Assembly: GCF_020906515.1 (NCBI RefSeq)
Contig: NC_085849.1
Location: 744,001 to 808,000 of the forward strand
Origin: Vanrija pseudolonga
Lineage: Eukaryota; Basidiomycota; Tremellomycetes; Trichosporonales; Trichosporonaceae
Direction of reading: 5' to 3'
DNA length: 64,000 bases
Shown in pieces: positions 44,241 through 56,008 of this stretch; position 1 is the first letter of the stretch, and every line of letters begins with the position of its first letter. Both the position numbers and the translations under genes were made by a program. Below the pieces are notes generated by a model. The model ran no database searches and was not told the origin of the DNA. It saw only the letters and a program-made list of their open reading frames with translations.

Positions 44241-45178
44241 TGCGGTCGACTCCTTTATTTGGAGCTGTGGTATGCGAAGGTGCGTGCGTGCGATGTGACG
44301 AGACGAGGGGAAGCGAGGTGACAAGAACCACAAGAGAGGGGGAGCAAGAGTCAGCAAGACGGTCGAGAGGGAGAAAAAAAAAAAGTCGTCGCCCAGACAC
44401 GGCGCCCACGCCGGGGCCTGCGGCGCGCGCGCATACCCGCCGCACCCACCTTGTTTGTTGTACGCGCTGGGGCGTGTGGTCGTGATAGAGATGGGTCGAA
44501 AGACGCTGAAGGGGCAGAAAGTAGTCGTGATGGTGGTATGGAGCGTGGGTGGCAGGCAGCAGCAGCAGCGCGGCGCGCACTGCCAGTGGGTGGGTGGGTG
44601 AGTCCCGCCTGCGCCAGGCAGCAGCAGCAGCAGCACCACAGCACCAGCGGTAGCAGGCTCGCTCACCCAGCGCCTAGCCCAGGCAGCCCAGCCTGCTCCC
44701 GCCTGCGCTACCTGCAGCTCCAGTCCAGGCTGCACCTGCCTGCCCAGCTGGGGCTCTCCTGCTACCCCGCCTGGCCGCCTGCTTGCGTCCAAACCTCACC
44801 CAGCGAGAAAACTCGAGCGGGGGCAAATCGACCCCGCCAGTTTGGATCTCATCTGTCTATATTCCCGCTCCTAATCCCGTAAGGTGCGGCGACCTTTGTG
44901 CCACTGTGGCAATTTACGCCAAGCGTACCTTAATCCATGTTCGTGGCTTCAGTCACCTCGTCGTCGTCGTTGGCCACGACGGTCCCATGCTCGGTCCCAT
45001 GCTCGCTCGGCGCTGCGCATCTCGCCGCACACAGTCTCAGTAGTGCTGTTGCATAGCAATAATGGCTAGTGGAATAATGTATCTATGGCAATTGCGTGCT
45101 CCCAAACAACCGGCTACTGTGTCGCAGCAGCCTCCAATGCAATTTCTCTCCTATGCTCCTTCTCTCTTGACGATACAA
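44241..45178. other. Upstream region of STM1 / 3' flank of the carbamoyl-phosphate synthase gene
   Basis: 938 bp without a recognised gene. Contains an A-rich run near 44374-44384 and CAGCAG-rich sequence near 44560-44650. Both neighbours are on the minus strand. Confidence 0.5.
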
Positions 45179-48100
45179 TTAGTAGTCGCTGGCAGGGCCG
45201 ACAAAGTCGCGCCACGAGCCGACCTCGGAGGGCTTGAGGCCCTCGTTGTAAGGGATGGGGTTGTTCTTGAGGAACTTCTTCTCGAGCGTCTCGGTGAAGA
45301 GAACGGCGAGCTTGGGGTTGTTGATCAGGGGGATACCAAAGTCAACGGCCGCACGACGGGCAGCATAGTCCTCGTCGAGCGTGGTGGCAGCACGCGAGCG
45401 GGCCATGTTGATGACCGTCTGGATCTCGTGCTCCTCGAGAATCTCACGAAGCTTCTTCTTGTCCTTGACGGGGACGAGAATCTTCTTGATGCCGAGGTAG
45501 GGCTGCTCGTTGATGTGCTTCTCAACCTTGGAGTCGTAGGTGTACAGGGAGAAGCCGAGCTGCATGAGGTTCTTGGCAACCTCGGCCATCTCGGGGCGGG
45601 TAATGTCACCGCCGAGGAGGATACCCGAGCCCTGCTTGGGCAGCTTCATGCCGTTGACCGACAGGAGAGCAGCCCAGTAGGCGTCGTGAATGTCCTTGCC
45701 GAACGAGGCGACCTCACCAGTCGAGGCCATCTCGACACCGAGGAAGGGGTCGGCACCGGGAAGACGGGTCCACGAGAACTGGGGCACCTTGATGGCAACG
45801 TAGTCGCGCTGCTGGGCCATCAGGTCAATGGGCTCGGGCACGTTGGTGTCCATGATGGCGGCCGAAGCAGTGTCGATAAAGTTGTGGCCAAGGACCTTGG
45901 AGACGAAGGGGAACGAACGCGAGGCACGGAGGTTGCACTCGATAACCTTGAGCTCGGCGTCCTGGCCGTCGACAGGGGGCTTGCGGATGATCTGCATGTT
46001 GAAGGGACCCGAGATGTCAAAGGCCTTGGCGACCTTCTCGGCAATGACCTTGAGGCGGCCCATGTCCTTGCCGTGCAGCGAGAAGGGAGGGAGGACAAGG
46101 GTGGCATCACCCGAGTGGACACCGGCGTTCTCCACGTGCTCCGAGATGGCGTGGACGAGAAGCTTGCCCTTGTGGGCAACGGCGTCAACGTCAATCTCCT
46201 GGGCGTTGTCGATGAACTGCGAGACGACGACGGGGTGGTCGGGCGAAACGTTGGTGGCGGCAGTGAGGTTGTGCTCGAGGGCGGCCTCGTCCCAAACAAC
46301 GTTCATGGCGGCGCCGGAAAGAACGTACGAGGGACGGATGAGAACAGGGTAGCCAACGGAAGAGGCAAACTCCTTGGCGGCAGCGAGCGACGAGGCCTCG
46401 GTCCAAGCGGGCTGGTCAACGCCGATCGAGTCGAGGATGGTCGAGAACTTGTGACGGTCCTCGGCGTTGTCAATCTGCTCGGGGTCGGTACCAAGGACGC
46501 TGACACCCGAGTTCTTGAGACGGAGGGCAATGTTCTGGGGCAGCTGGCCACCGACCGAAACAACGACACCAGTAGCGGCCTCGAGCTCGTAAATGTCCAT
46601 GACACGCTCAAAGCCAAGCTCCTCAAAGTAGAGGCGGTCGGCCTCGTCGAAGTCGGTGGAAACAGTCTCGGGGTTGTAGTTGATCATGATGGTCTTCTTG
46701 CCAAGGCCACGGATAGCACGCGAGCAGGTAACGGCGCACCAGTCGAACTCGACCGACGAACCAATACGGTAGACACCCGAGCCGAGAACCATGGTTCCGT
46801 GCTCGTCAAACTCGACGTCGTGGGTCGACGCGTTGTAGGTGGTGTAGAGGTAGTTGGTGTAGGCGGGGAACTCGGCAGCGAGGGTGTCGATACGCTTGAC
46901 GAAGGGAGTGACGCCAAACGACTTGCGGAGGGCGCGGACCTCGTTCTCCGTCTTGCCGGTAAGCTGGGCAATGTGGGTGTCCGAGAAACCAGTCTTCTTG
47001 GCCGTGGTAATAATCTCCTTGTCGAGCTTGTCAAAGGGCGTGTTCTGGAGCGACTTGTACACGTTGACAATGTTCTCGAGCTTGTAGAGGAACCACTTGT
47101 CAATCTTGGTCAGGTCGTGGAGGTAGTCGACCGAGTAGTCAAGGTTGAGCATGGCATGGGCGATGGCGAACAGACGACGGTCGTTGTTGTTGGTCAGAGC
47201 AGTGACCATGTCCTCGGGCTTCCAGTAGGCCTCAAAGCCGTGGAAGTTGGGGTCAACCTGGCGGATGGCCTTCTGAAGCGACTCCTCGAAGGTACGACCA
47301 ATGGCCATGACCTCACCGACCGACTTCATGGCCGAGCCAACATCGCGGTCAACGTGCTGGAACTTGGCCAGGTCCCACTTGGGGATCTTGGTGACAATGT
47401 AGTCGAGCGAGGGCTCGAAGCACGCAGTGGTAGTCTTGGTGACGGCGTTGGGGAGCTCGGGAAGGGTGTGGCCGAGGGCAATCTTGGCAGCAGTGTAGGC
47501 AAGAGGGTAGCCGGTAGCCTTGGAGGCAAGGGCCGACGAACGCGACAGACGGGCGTTCATCTCAATGACACGGTAGTCGCGGCTGTTGGGGTCGAGGGCG
47601 TACTGGACGTTGCACTCGCCGACAACACCGACGTGGCGCACAATCTTGATGGCGGCCGAACGGAGCATGTGGTACTCGTCGTCGGTGAGGGTCTGCGAGG
47701 GCGCAACGACGATCGAGTCACCAGTGTGTGTGCCGAGAGGGTCAAAGTTCTCCATGTTGCAGCAGATGATGGTGTTCTAGAAAAAAAAAAAAGGACTGAT
47801 CAGCACAGTGCCTGATGCACAAGCAGCAGAAAGGTGACTCACGTCGGCGGCATCACGGACGACCTCGTACTCGACCTCCTTCCAGCCCTTGAGCGACTTC
47901 TCAATCAGGACCTGGGGCGAGAGCGAGAGCGACTTGGCGGCAAGGTTACGAAGCTCCTCCTCGTCGTGGGCAAAGCCCGAGCCGAGACCACCGAGCGAGA
48001 AGGCGGAACGAAGAATAATAGGGTAGCCAATCTCCTTTGCGGCGTCGAGGGCGTCCTGGATGGAAGAAACGGCCGTCGACTGGGCGGCGGGGATGTCAAT

Positions 48101-48774
48101 CTCGTTGAGGGCCTGGACGAAGAGGTCACGGTCCTCCGAGACCTCGAGGGTACGGATCGGCGTGCCAAGGACCTGGACACCGAGACGCTCGAGCACACCC
48201 ATCTTGTCGAGCTGGATACCGACGTTGAGGGCCGACTGGCCGCCAAAGGTGAGAAGAATACCGTCGGGGCGCTCCTTCTCAAGCACGTAGGCGACGTAGT
48301 CGGCCGTCACGGGGAGGAAGTAGATCTCGCTCGCGAGGTGGTGCGACGTCTGGATCGTGGCAATGTTGGGGTTGATGAGCACCGTGTCAATGTTGCTCTC
48401 GCGGAGGGCCTTGATAGCCTGCGAGCCTGCGCGGGTTAGCGTCTGCAAAGGCCATCACCACAAAACCCACCAGAGTAGTCAAACTCGCCAGCCTGGCCGA
48501 TGGACAGACCGCCCGAGCCGACGACAAGCACCTTCTTGACGTCGGGCTTCTCGAGCTGCGGGAGGACCTGGGCCGAGATACGGCGGGCGAGCTCGGACGG
48601 CGAGTTGAGCGTGGGGCCGTCGTTGACCTGGCCGTACGAGCCGACCGCGGGGGCGGCGACGGCGTAGCCGCGAGCGCGCGCAGCGCCAAGGAGGCGCGAC
48701 GCGGGGGCAGCAGCGCGGAAGGCAGCGGGCTTGGAGGCGGCCGCGCGCGCGAGGGACGAAAATGAGCGCATCAT
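45179..48774 (-). CDS. CPA2: Carbamoyl-phosphate synthase, arginine-specific, large chain
   Basis: Makes carbamoyl phosphate for arginine synthesis from bicarbonate, ammonia (supplied by the small subunit) and two ATP. Exons 48471-48774, 47843-48426 and 45179-47776 give 1161 residues. The N-terminus [19 protein letters not shown] through [13 protein letters not shown] is a clear mitochondrial presequence. Two ATP-grasp halves follow: the first starts [20 protein letters not shown] and has [16 protein letters not shown]; the second contains [29 protein letters not shown] and [19 protein letters not shown]. The C-terminal MGS-like domain ends near [16 protein letters not shown]. The third exon's acceptor is preceded by a 12-T pyrimidine tract. 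Strong codon bias leaves a long false frame open on the other strand. Confidence 0.96.
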
Positions 48775-49584
48775 TTTTGTTGCCAAGTTTTGTCTCTTAA
48801 GGAGGAGCACCGTAGATTGTTCAAGAGGGAATTGTTGAGGAGGGGGGTAGGCAAGAGGCAGCCCGTGGTTGAGCTAGCCTAGTGCTTGTGGGTTGTGGGG
48901 AGGCCGCGAGAGGTCTTGGAGAGGAGTGTGATGGAGTAGAAGGAAGGAGATGGAGAGTTTTTCGGACAAACGATAGGGAGAGTGGGTGGGCGGGCGGGGG
49001 GGAAGGTGCCCACTGGCTGGCTGGGCTCGCTGGGTGAGCGGACCGTCCGGCCGGTGGTGGCTCGCGAGACAGGAACCAGCCAGGCTGCCGACTTTTTCGA
49101 CTCGCTCAAAACTACTAGCCAGTCGCGATAAGGGTTTCCACTGGCGCACAAACTTCGGGAAACTCGGCCTGGGCCACTGTGCCTATGCATACACGACGGA
49201 CAATGACCGCCACATACACACATACACCACACAACTACTGCTACAGACTCATGCATGCATGCACAAGTCGACTTGTCTTGCGTCGGCTATGCCTCCAAGC
49301 TTTGTGCCCGGCCGACGCGACTGGCGACTGGCTGCCTTCCCTTTCAATTTGGCCTTTCCTTCCCTGCCTGCACCGACGACAAGCGCGTATACAATACCAC
49401 AAAACAATTTCGACTCGTCGGGCCACTCGGATCAATCAAAGCTCAACCTGCCTTATACTGCAATCGACCCACGAATGCCGGCCGGTAGGGTAAATAAGCA
49501 GAGAGATAGCAAACCCTGGCAGTGGCACACGAGCAATACAACAGTGGCAATCCATGCAATGCAATAATGATCTAGACACTAACA
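48775..49584. other. Upstream region of CPA2 / 3' flank of the helical mitochondrial gene
   Basis: 810 bp without a recognised gene. Neighbours on both sides are on the minus strand. No arginine-responsive leader peptide was identified. Confidence 0.5.
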
Positions 49585-51862
49585 CTATGACCGGGCCAAC
49601 TCCTCCTCAACGTCGTCGACAAGCACACCGAGCAGCGTCCGCTGGGTGGCGTTGAGACACGCAATGGCCTTCTTGAGTTCCGCGCCGCGCACAGACCACG
49701 CAGTGGTGACAGCCGCGTGGCGAGCCTTGGCTGCTTCTCCCATGGTCTGCGCCTCGGCGGCCTCTCGTGCAATACCAGTCAGCAGTCGGCTGACCTCCTG
49801 GGCGACCTCGTCCTGATGGCTCTTCTGCGCTGAGGAGAGAGCAAGAGTAGCCACCTCGAGAGCGGGCGCCCAAGCACTCTTGAGCCCGAGCCGTTGTAGG
49901 ACGGCCGAAGAGGTGGGCACGAGAATGGGGATGCCGGGCTGCGCCGAGACAGCCGTTCGGAATCGTGCGAGCATGGCTGTCACGCGGCCGCGGCGCGCGG
50001 CCTGCAACGAGGCCAGGTACTCTTCCTCTCCCGGCTCGATGTAGAGCTCCTGGTTGAGGGCGGAAAGCGCACCCCAGTGACGGGTCGCACAGGCAGCTGC
50101 CACCGCCAACGCCGACGATCCAAGGTCCCAGCCGTGCGCCTTTGCGACTTGCGCCAGACGGTGGGCGAGGGCTGGTTCGCGGGCAACAAGGTCGTGGAGG
50201 GCATCCTCGGCGCCGGCTTCGCCGAGCTCAGCGATAAGGACGGCAATGTACTGGTCGGCCTTGCTCGAGTCTTCCGGAGTGATAAGGGCATGTGCGTGCA
50301 GCATGGTGAGCGCGACCTCCACCTTGGATGACACGCGGCCAGAGGTTGTGAAATAGTCGGTAAGGACGCGCTCGGCCGACTCGGTGTTCCGAAGCAAGCG
50401 ATTGCCGCGGGTGAGGGAGCGGACGACGGCGATGGTCGTGCGCGCGTCAACCAGTGTGTGTGGCGAGTGCTCGCGCCACTGGTTGTAGATTCCGCGCGCA
50501 AAGGTTGACAGGTTGGCAGCGGCGAGAACGCGGAGCACATCCGGGACGGTCGCGTCGTCAGCCCCGGAAGCGCTGAAGTCGTTGGCTAGCCGGCGCAAGA
50601 CGGCGCGTGGTGGGCGAGTGAGCGCGATTCGCAGCAAGTGTCGCGTTTCAGGAGCGCCATAGCGCTTGACGGACAGTTTGGAGTAGAACCCGAGCGCCTC
50701 AGCGTTGGGCAACGCGTCGAGATGTGCGTTGATTGAGGACGCCGGCAGTGGCGGAAAGCTAAAGTCACCGGCCAGCGACAGCAGCACGCCCTCGGACCAC
50801 TGAACCAGCTCGGGATTCTTGGTCAAGTCCGCAATGCGGCAGGCCTGCAGAACAACCTCGAGAGACGGCATCGACACCTCGGATGACCGCATCGTCTCGA
50901 GGATGGCGTCGACAGCCGAGGTCGCGCGCACATCCATGCCCCATTCGAACATTGTGCGGGCGACGGCCGACTGAACCATGAGTGCAGCGGCCTCGGGGTG
51001 GTTCGGCGAGCTGCGACCCAGGGCCGCGGCCGGCAGCTTGCCAAGTGCGAGGGGGTACTGGAGCAGCTTGAGTGCCGATGGCGCTCGGCCACGGTTCGCA
51101 AGGTGCAGGGGGATCTGGAGGGCCGCCCACGCATACTCTGGTTCCCACTCCATTGTATGCGCGAGCTGGTAGTAGACCTCTGTGAGGAGGTCGAGGGAGT
51201 CCTGGTCGCGGAGGGCACGAGCGACGACAATCGTCGCCTGCCGCGAGAGCGGCGGGAGGGTGCGCCGGCGGAGGGGTGTCGCTATCGTGCGGTAGATCTG
51301 GGCCACTAGGCCAGCCCGGAGGGGGGTACCGGTGCTCTTGGTCTCCGCTTCCTCGAGGAGGATCTCGCGGAGTGCGCGCGCATCGGGGTTGCGCAGGACC
51401 AGGTCGGAGACGAGCACCTGGTGGATGCCCGACGCACGGAGGTTGGCGTACAGTGTCCTGAATCGCGGAAGCAGGAGCTGGAGGTAATGCGAGAAGAGGG
51501 ACGAGCCGCGCAGGCCGAGGTAGGCGGTTGCGGGGTCGATCCACGGGCCATGAGGCGAGGGGTTGAGCATGGCCGACATGAGCTCGTCCTCTGCGGCGAA
51601 GGACAGGGCCGACCACAGCGCCTCGTCCGGCCGCTCGAGGAAGGCGTCGAGCGTGAGCTTTGAGCTCGAGGCGTGCGGCGACGGGAGGAGGAAGGGCGGG
51701 AGGGTGGACGACGGGTGGGTGACGGCGGCGGCGGCGGTTGCGAGTGCCCTCAGCGGTTGTTGCGAGGCAGGCAGCCGGGGAGCCACCCGCCGCAGGCGGA
51801 GGAGGTGTCTATTGCCAAAGCTGGGGTCAGTTGTGGTGGGAGGGTAGGACTCACCTTGGCAT
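49585..51862 (-). CDS. Alpha-helical-repeat protein, probably mitochondrial, unknown function
   Basis: I cannot assign a family. Exons 51855-51862 and 49585-51820 give 747 residues. The first coding exon is only 8 nt (ATGCCAAG). Splicing to the second produces MPSFGNRHLLRLRRVAPRLP, rich in Arg and free of acids, a strong mitochondrial presequence. The body frame has no ATG near its start, so the tiny exon is needed. The rest is a run of helices with no transmembrane segment: FLERPDEALWSALSFAAED, LSRQATIVVARALRDQDSL, YAWAALQIPLHLANRGRAPS, ESAERVLTDYFTTSGRVSS. This spacing is like pentatricopeptide or related helical repeats of organelle RNA factors, but I see no clear repeat signature. Confidence 0.75.
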
Positions 51863-52100
51863 GTTGCGGCGCTGGTCCTCTGTCTGGCCGTGAGAGATGA
51901 GAAAGATGCAGAGAGTGTGATGGCGAGCAGAGACAGTCGGAAGTTGACTTCGCAGTCTTCCGCATCTCTGCGGTTTCAGGGTCTATTGCCACGTTGACCA
52001 CGTGGCGACCAGTAATATTGATGCTGTTTCAACCTTTGAATTATTTGGGCGGCAACAAGGGCCTCAATGACGATCAGTTCAACCACCGACAACACACAAA
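51863..52100. promoter_or_regulatory. Short divergent promoter between the helical mitochondrial gene and SLX9
   Basis: Only 238 bp separate the two start codons, both of which sit in tiny exons (8 nt and 3 nt). It includes AT-rich sequence near 52010-52050. No TATA box was seen. Confidence 0.6.
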
Positions 52101-53090
52101 ATGGTACATACGCTACCTGCTCGAACCCGCTGACCCCAGCCCCGCGCAGAAAGGACCAAGGCGACACGGCGGCACGGCGCAGCGGCCCCGCTCACGAAGC
52201 GCGCGCTCGTCGCTGACGGGGCGGTGGAGCACGTTCTGCCTGGTTCGAACCCGGCGGCGGAGGTGAGTCTGGCTTGGGCGTGGGCGTGGGCGTGGCGTAT
52301 CAGAGGGCACCGGGCGAGGCGCCTAGTGCAGTCGAGCATCGTTGGCCATGTCGATCCCCGCTGCACACAGCTCTTCACTATCCCGCTGACGGCCAGATCC
52401 CCGACCTCGCCCCATCAAAGCCCGAACCCACCTCCAAGCCCTTCCACGGCGCGGTCCTCGCCGGCGCCGCGGCCCCATACTCGAAGTCGCACGCGCGGCG
52501 AGAAAAGCGCAAGGCCGCGCAACAGCTCGGCAGCGGGCTAGGCAGCGTCGCGGCTGCGCTGTTCGAGGCGGCTGGGGAGGTGCCCGTGCCCACTGCGCCG
52601 GTCGCCACGAGCCGCGGGAAGAAGCGCGCCGAGGTGGTGGAGGTGCCCCCGCAGCTTAGGAAGCGGGAGGCGGACGGCAAGATTGGCGAGGGGAGCGCCA
52701 AGACGATGGGCGAGAGGCGGAGGAGGAAACAGATGTGAGTAGGCCCAGCGACAGCTGGGCCGCACGACTCGGATTGCCTGCGATGTCCGTCTCGACACTG
52801 TCCAGGCTATCCAAGCCGTGCGGCGCTGCGTGACGATGTCCTAGCCTGGGGGGCTATGCTGACCGCCCCGCAGCTCCGCCGCCGCACAGCGCATCCCAGC
52901 AGTAATGGCGCACCCGTCCTTCAAGGCCTCGCCGTGGGCCACGATCCGGGAACACGCCGCCAACTCGCTCGCTGCCGCCGAGGCATCGACTTCTCTCGCG
53001 CAGAGAAAGGACACGAGCGGGGCCGCTAGGGCGCAGAAGGCGGCTGCGTACGCTGCGTCATCTGGTGGCGCGATGGTCGGGGTTGAGTAG
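52101..53090 (+). CDS. SLX9: Ribosome biogenesis protein Slx9-like
   Basis: Slx9 is a small basic protein of pre-40S particles. Exons 52101-52103, 52140-52262, 52397-52734 and 52874-53090 give 226 residues. The only start that fits is an ATG standing alone as a 3-nt coding exon, followed by a 36-nt intron (GTACAT donor, CTGAC branch, CAG acceptor). Translation then reads MPRAERTKATRRHGAAAPLT, like the MPK..R start of the family. Family features in the rest are a basic middle (KSHARREKRKAAQQL; KTMGERRRRKQ) and the C-terminal signature IPAVMAHPSFKASPWATIRE then HAANSL, which corresponds to the conserved FATIREHLxNTL ending. The family call is good but rests on short motifs. Confidence 0.75.
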
Positions 53091-54174
53091 GGCGAGGGCA
53101 AAGGGGGAGGGGCATGTATTGTATTGTACGCGGAGTGTCAGGCGCGGTCGCCTCGACTGACTGCCACTTGCACCAGCCAGTCGGTAGTCGTCAATGGTGC
53201 ACTGCGGCGGTGGCAGTGGCTCTCCGCCCGCGACGCTGCGTTGCATGCACTGCATGCACACGCCATCCCGGACATGTGAGCGGCTGTAGACCACCCCGGG
53301 CACGTCCTCGTCGCTGGGGTATGGGTCAGGAACACGAGGTACTGGATGCAAAGGTTACTCAGGCCTGGGAATCGTCAGCTGCCTTGCCTGCCACAAGCTA
53401 GCCACCAGCCAGGCGACAGATGCACTTGCATACATGCACGTCGTCCATCACACGCGGCCAATCTTCCTCCTGCGCATCTTCCGCGCATATGGAGGGCACC
53501 ACCCCCGCCCTCGCGCAGGATCCAGGCCCTCCTCTCCTGTCGTGTCGAATGGCTGCCAGGAACGCGGAGCGATCGCGCAAGATGCTTGCTCGGGATACAC
53601 TGTGCCGGATTCGCACCACACCACGGCCGCCCAGGATGCTTTTAGGGGGTCAAACACGTCGCGTCGCGCATGGGTGGCAGTCATCGCCGCGCTGCGCCTC
53701 GCTGCGCCGATGCCGACGCCGAGCGTCGCAACCATGGCGCCGACGTACATTCACGCGTCGTCGCACGCAGCTCGTGTGCACGACGCAGCCAAGGGCCGCA
53801 GCACTCGTTTCGTTTGGGGGGCACATCCAACAGGCCACCAGGCGGGCGGGAAGATGCTGAGCCCGCCCTGCCGTACGCATAGACAATGCCGTACGCATGT
53901 ACTTACGAAGACGGATGTCAACGCGCCCATCCGCGCGCCCTACACCGCGCGCACTGCGTCCCTGCCCACCGCGAGCCGCTGCCGCATGCCGTAGTCGCAG
54001 ACATTTCAGGTGGCGGAAGAACGGCCACCTGGCTTGGCTGGCCGCGTCGTCTGTCTCATGCACTGCCGCTGCTGCAGCTGGAGTTACGAGGTGCAAACGA
54101 GCCAGCGCGTGCATGCATACATGTCGACAAAAGAGCAGGAATAGCGACTCATGCATCTCTCCACTTACCTCGCG
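53091..54174. other. Intergenic region upstream of the SGNH esterase
   Basis: 1084 bp without a recognised gene. Several frames are open on both strands but show no codon bias or protein similarity. GC-rich and CA/TGCA-rich patches are present. Confidence 0.5.
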
Positions 54175-56008
54175 ATGCCCGACTCGAACGTGCCATACAC
54201 GCTCCTCGTGCCCCGCGACCAGCGACCGCCAAAGCGCGGCTCGCGCGCGTTCGTGCTGCTCTTCGCCGCGAGCGCCGTGGGGTTTGTGTATTTCCTCGCG
54301 CACCTGGGGCAGTGAGTGTAGCCTTGCGCGCTCTACCACCAACTGACACAGCACCAGGCGCACAACGACGCTGTACCCCTCTTCGTCGACATCGGCAGCC
54401 TGCTCCCCGTACGACCAGCGGGGATACCTCGCGTTCGACGCGCACGACGCGCACGCGAACCGCTGGACGCCGTACGCTGCCGGCGAGGACTCGTGCCACC
54501 GCCCAGCGCCGGCGCTCGGGGCGGCGTTCGTGCGCGCGGCTTGGGACGCCCAGGTGCCGTCTAAGCGGCCCAACGGCGCCGAGTTTGCGCAGGCTGCCAA
54601 TGGGCCGGACGGGCGCGAGTGGGAGGACGTGTCGTGGGCCAAGGGACGGACAGTGTTGCTCCTAGGCGACAGTATCCACCGGTTCACGACAAAGTACTTT
54701 TGCGAGGTGAGTGGGGCGGGGGGGCGTCGTCGCTTGCGTGGCGGTTGGGCGGTTAAGGCATCGACGACAGCGCTCACACACCCCAGATGGCAGGCGAAGC
54801 CTTCCTCGAGCTGAGCGCGACGCACCCCTGGTCCCCTGCCCCCGTGCCAAAGGACTACAAGACGACCAAATACACTGCCGGCGGGCGGCCGAACGCGGCC
54901 ACCAACACGTCGTGGCATACGCTCGATGCTGGGAACGAGGGGGCCCATGGCGGGCATTACTGCTATGTTCCTGGACTGGACTTTTTGCTCGTCCACGTGC
55001 ACACTTATGGGCTGGATCGGGAGGATTATTGGGTGCATAAGGTGAGCAGCGTGAGCGCCAGCGAGCGCAGCGAGCTGGTGCGGAGGGGGTGAGAGGGGGA
55101 GACTACGATGCCACAAGGCGACGATCGACCGACTGCCTCACCCCGCGACCTGCCACACCCCCACCCCCACCCACTGAACCCCGCCCTAGCCAACCTACAT
55201 CCCCCCGTACGACTAGGAGGACCGCATCAACCTCCTCGCCGTCCCATATCTCGCCAACATCCGCGCGACTGCCGGGCGCGGAGACGACGCGCCAGAGCTC
55301 GTGCACGTCAACAGCGGCATGTGGGATGTCGTGCGGTACAGCCACGAGGACGCGTCGGCGGGTGCGGATCTCGAGACGCCTCTGAGCGCGTGAGTCGCGT
55401 TGCGATATCCACCTTGCACCACTGACGCCGCGCCAGCGCCCGAACACGCGAGTATCGCGAGCGCGTGCGCGATATCCTCGTCGCCACGGCGGCCGCGTTC
55501 CCCCGCGCCGCGCTGCGGTGGGTCACGACGCATTACCGTGAGTGAGAAGCAACTTGCTTGTCAGTCGTGGCGCTTGCCAGCTCACCCCGCAGCAATCGCC
55601 GACTCGGGCGCGGGCGGCAACGCGTGGTTCTTCGGGGACGCGAAGCAGAAGCCCAAAACCAAGCCAGACGTCAAGCTCCTCCGCCTGGTCGAGCTGCACG
55701 AGGCTGCGCTGTCTGCCATCGAGGACACGGGGGACGCGAGTGCGCCTGAGGCGGGGGTGTTGGAGCGGGTTGGGGTTAATCGCTGGGGCACGGCGATGCG
55801 CGGGTGGGAGAAGCACCAGGTGGACAGGTGAGTGCGGTGTGCCGCGCGCCGCCAGGCGTGCGGCGGTGGCGACGCACGGCAGGCGCCACGCGCCAAGACG
55901 CACGCACACAGCTAACGCTCGCCCAGCCTCCACCCCGCTTTCTTGCCCGGGGGATACCTCTGGGCCGACATGATGCTGTACGACCTGCGCGCGGCGCTCG
56001 GACACTGA
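54175..56008 (+). CDS. Membrane-anchored SGNH/PC-esterase family protein
   Basis: Probable type II Golgi or ER membrane protein that could acylate or deacylate glycans. Exons 54175-54311, 54358-54706, 54787-55041, 55217-55389, 55437-55537, 55593-55827 and 55927-56008 give 443 residues. A short cytosolic tail (MPDSNVPYTLLVPRDQRPPK) precedes one membrane segment (about residues 25-43, AFVLLFAASAVGFVYFLAH). The lumenal part has the catalytic blocks of the PC-esterase/GDSL fold: VLLLGDSIHRF near residue 146 with the Ser nucleophile, VHVNSGMWDVVRY near 276, and the Asp/His block SLHPAFLPGGYLWADMMLYD near the end. Relatives include plant TBL and fungal capsule O-acetylation proteins, so a role in wall or capsule sugar modification is plausible. 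The third intron uses a TAG acceptor that avoids an in-frame stop. Confidence 0.85.

Noticed and set aside
45062-47815. A 917-codon open frame antisense to the carbamoyl-phosphate synthase gene
   Set aside because: Same cause as above: codon bias of the sense gene. The protein composition is unnatural and the sense product is unmistakable.
52240-52262. GGTTCGAACC-type sequence in SLX9 as a tRNA B box
   Set aside because: It lies inside a well-supported coding exon and has no matching A box or acceptor stem.
55214-55216. In-frame TAG in the SGNH esterase suggesting a pseudogene
   Set aside because: The TAG is the end of the intron; joining AAG (ending 55041) to GAG at 55217 keeps the frame and gives VHKEDRINLLAVPYL.
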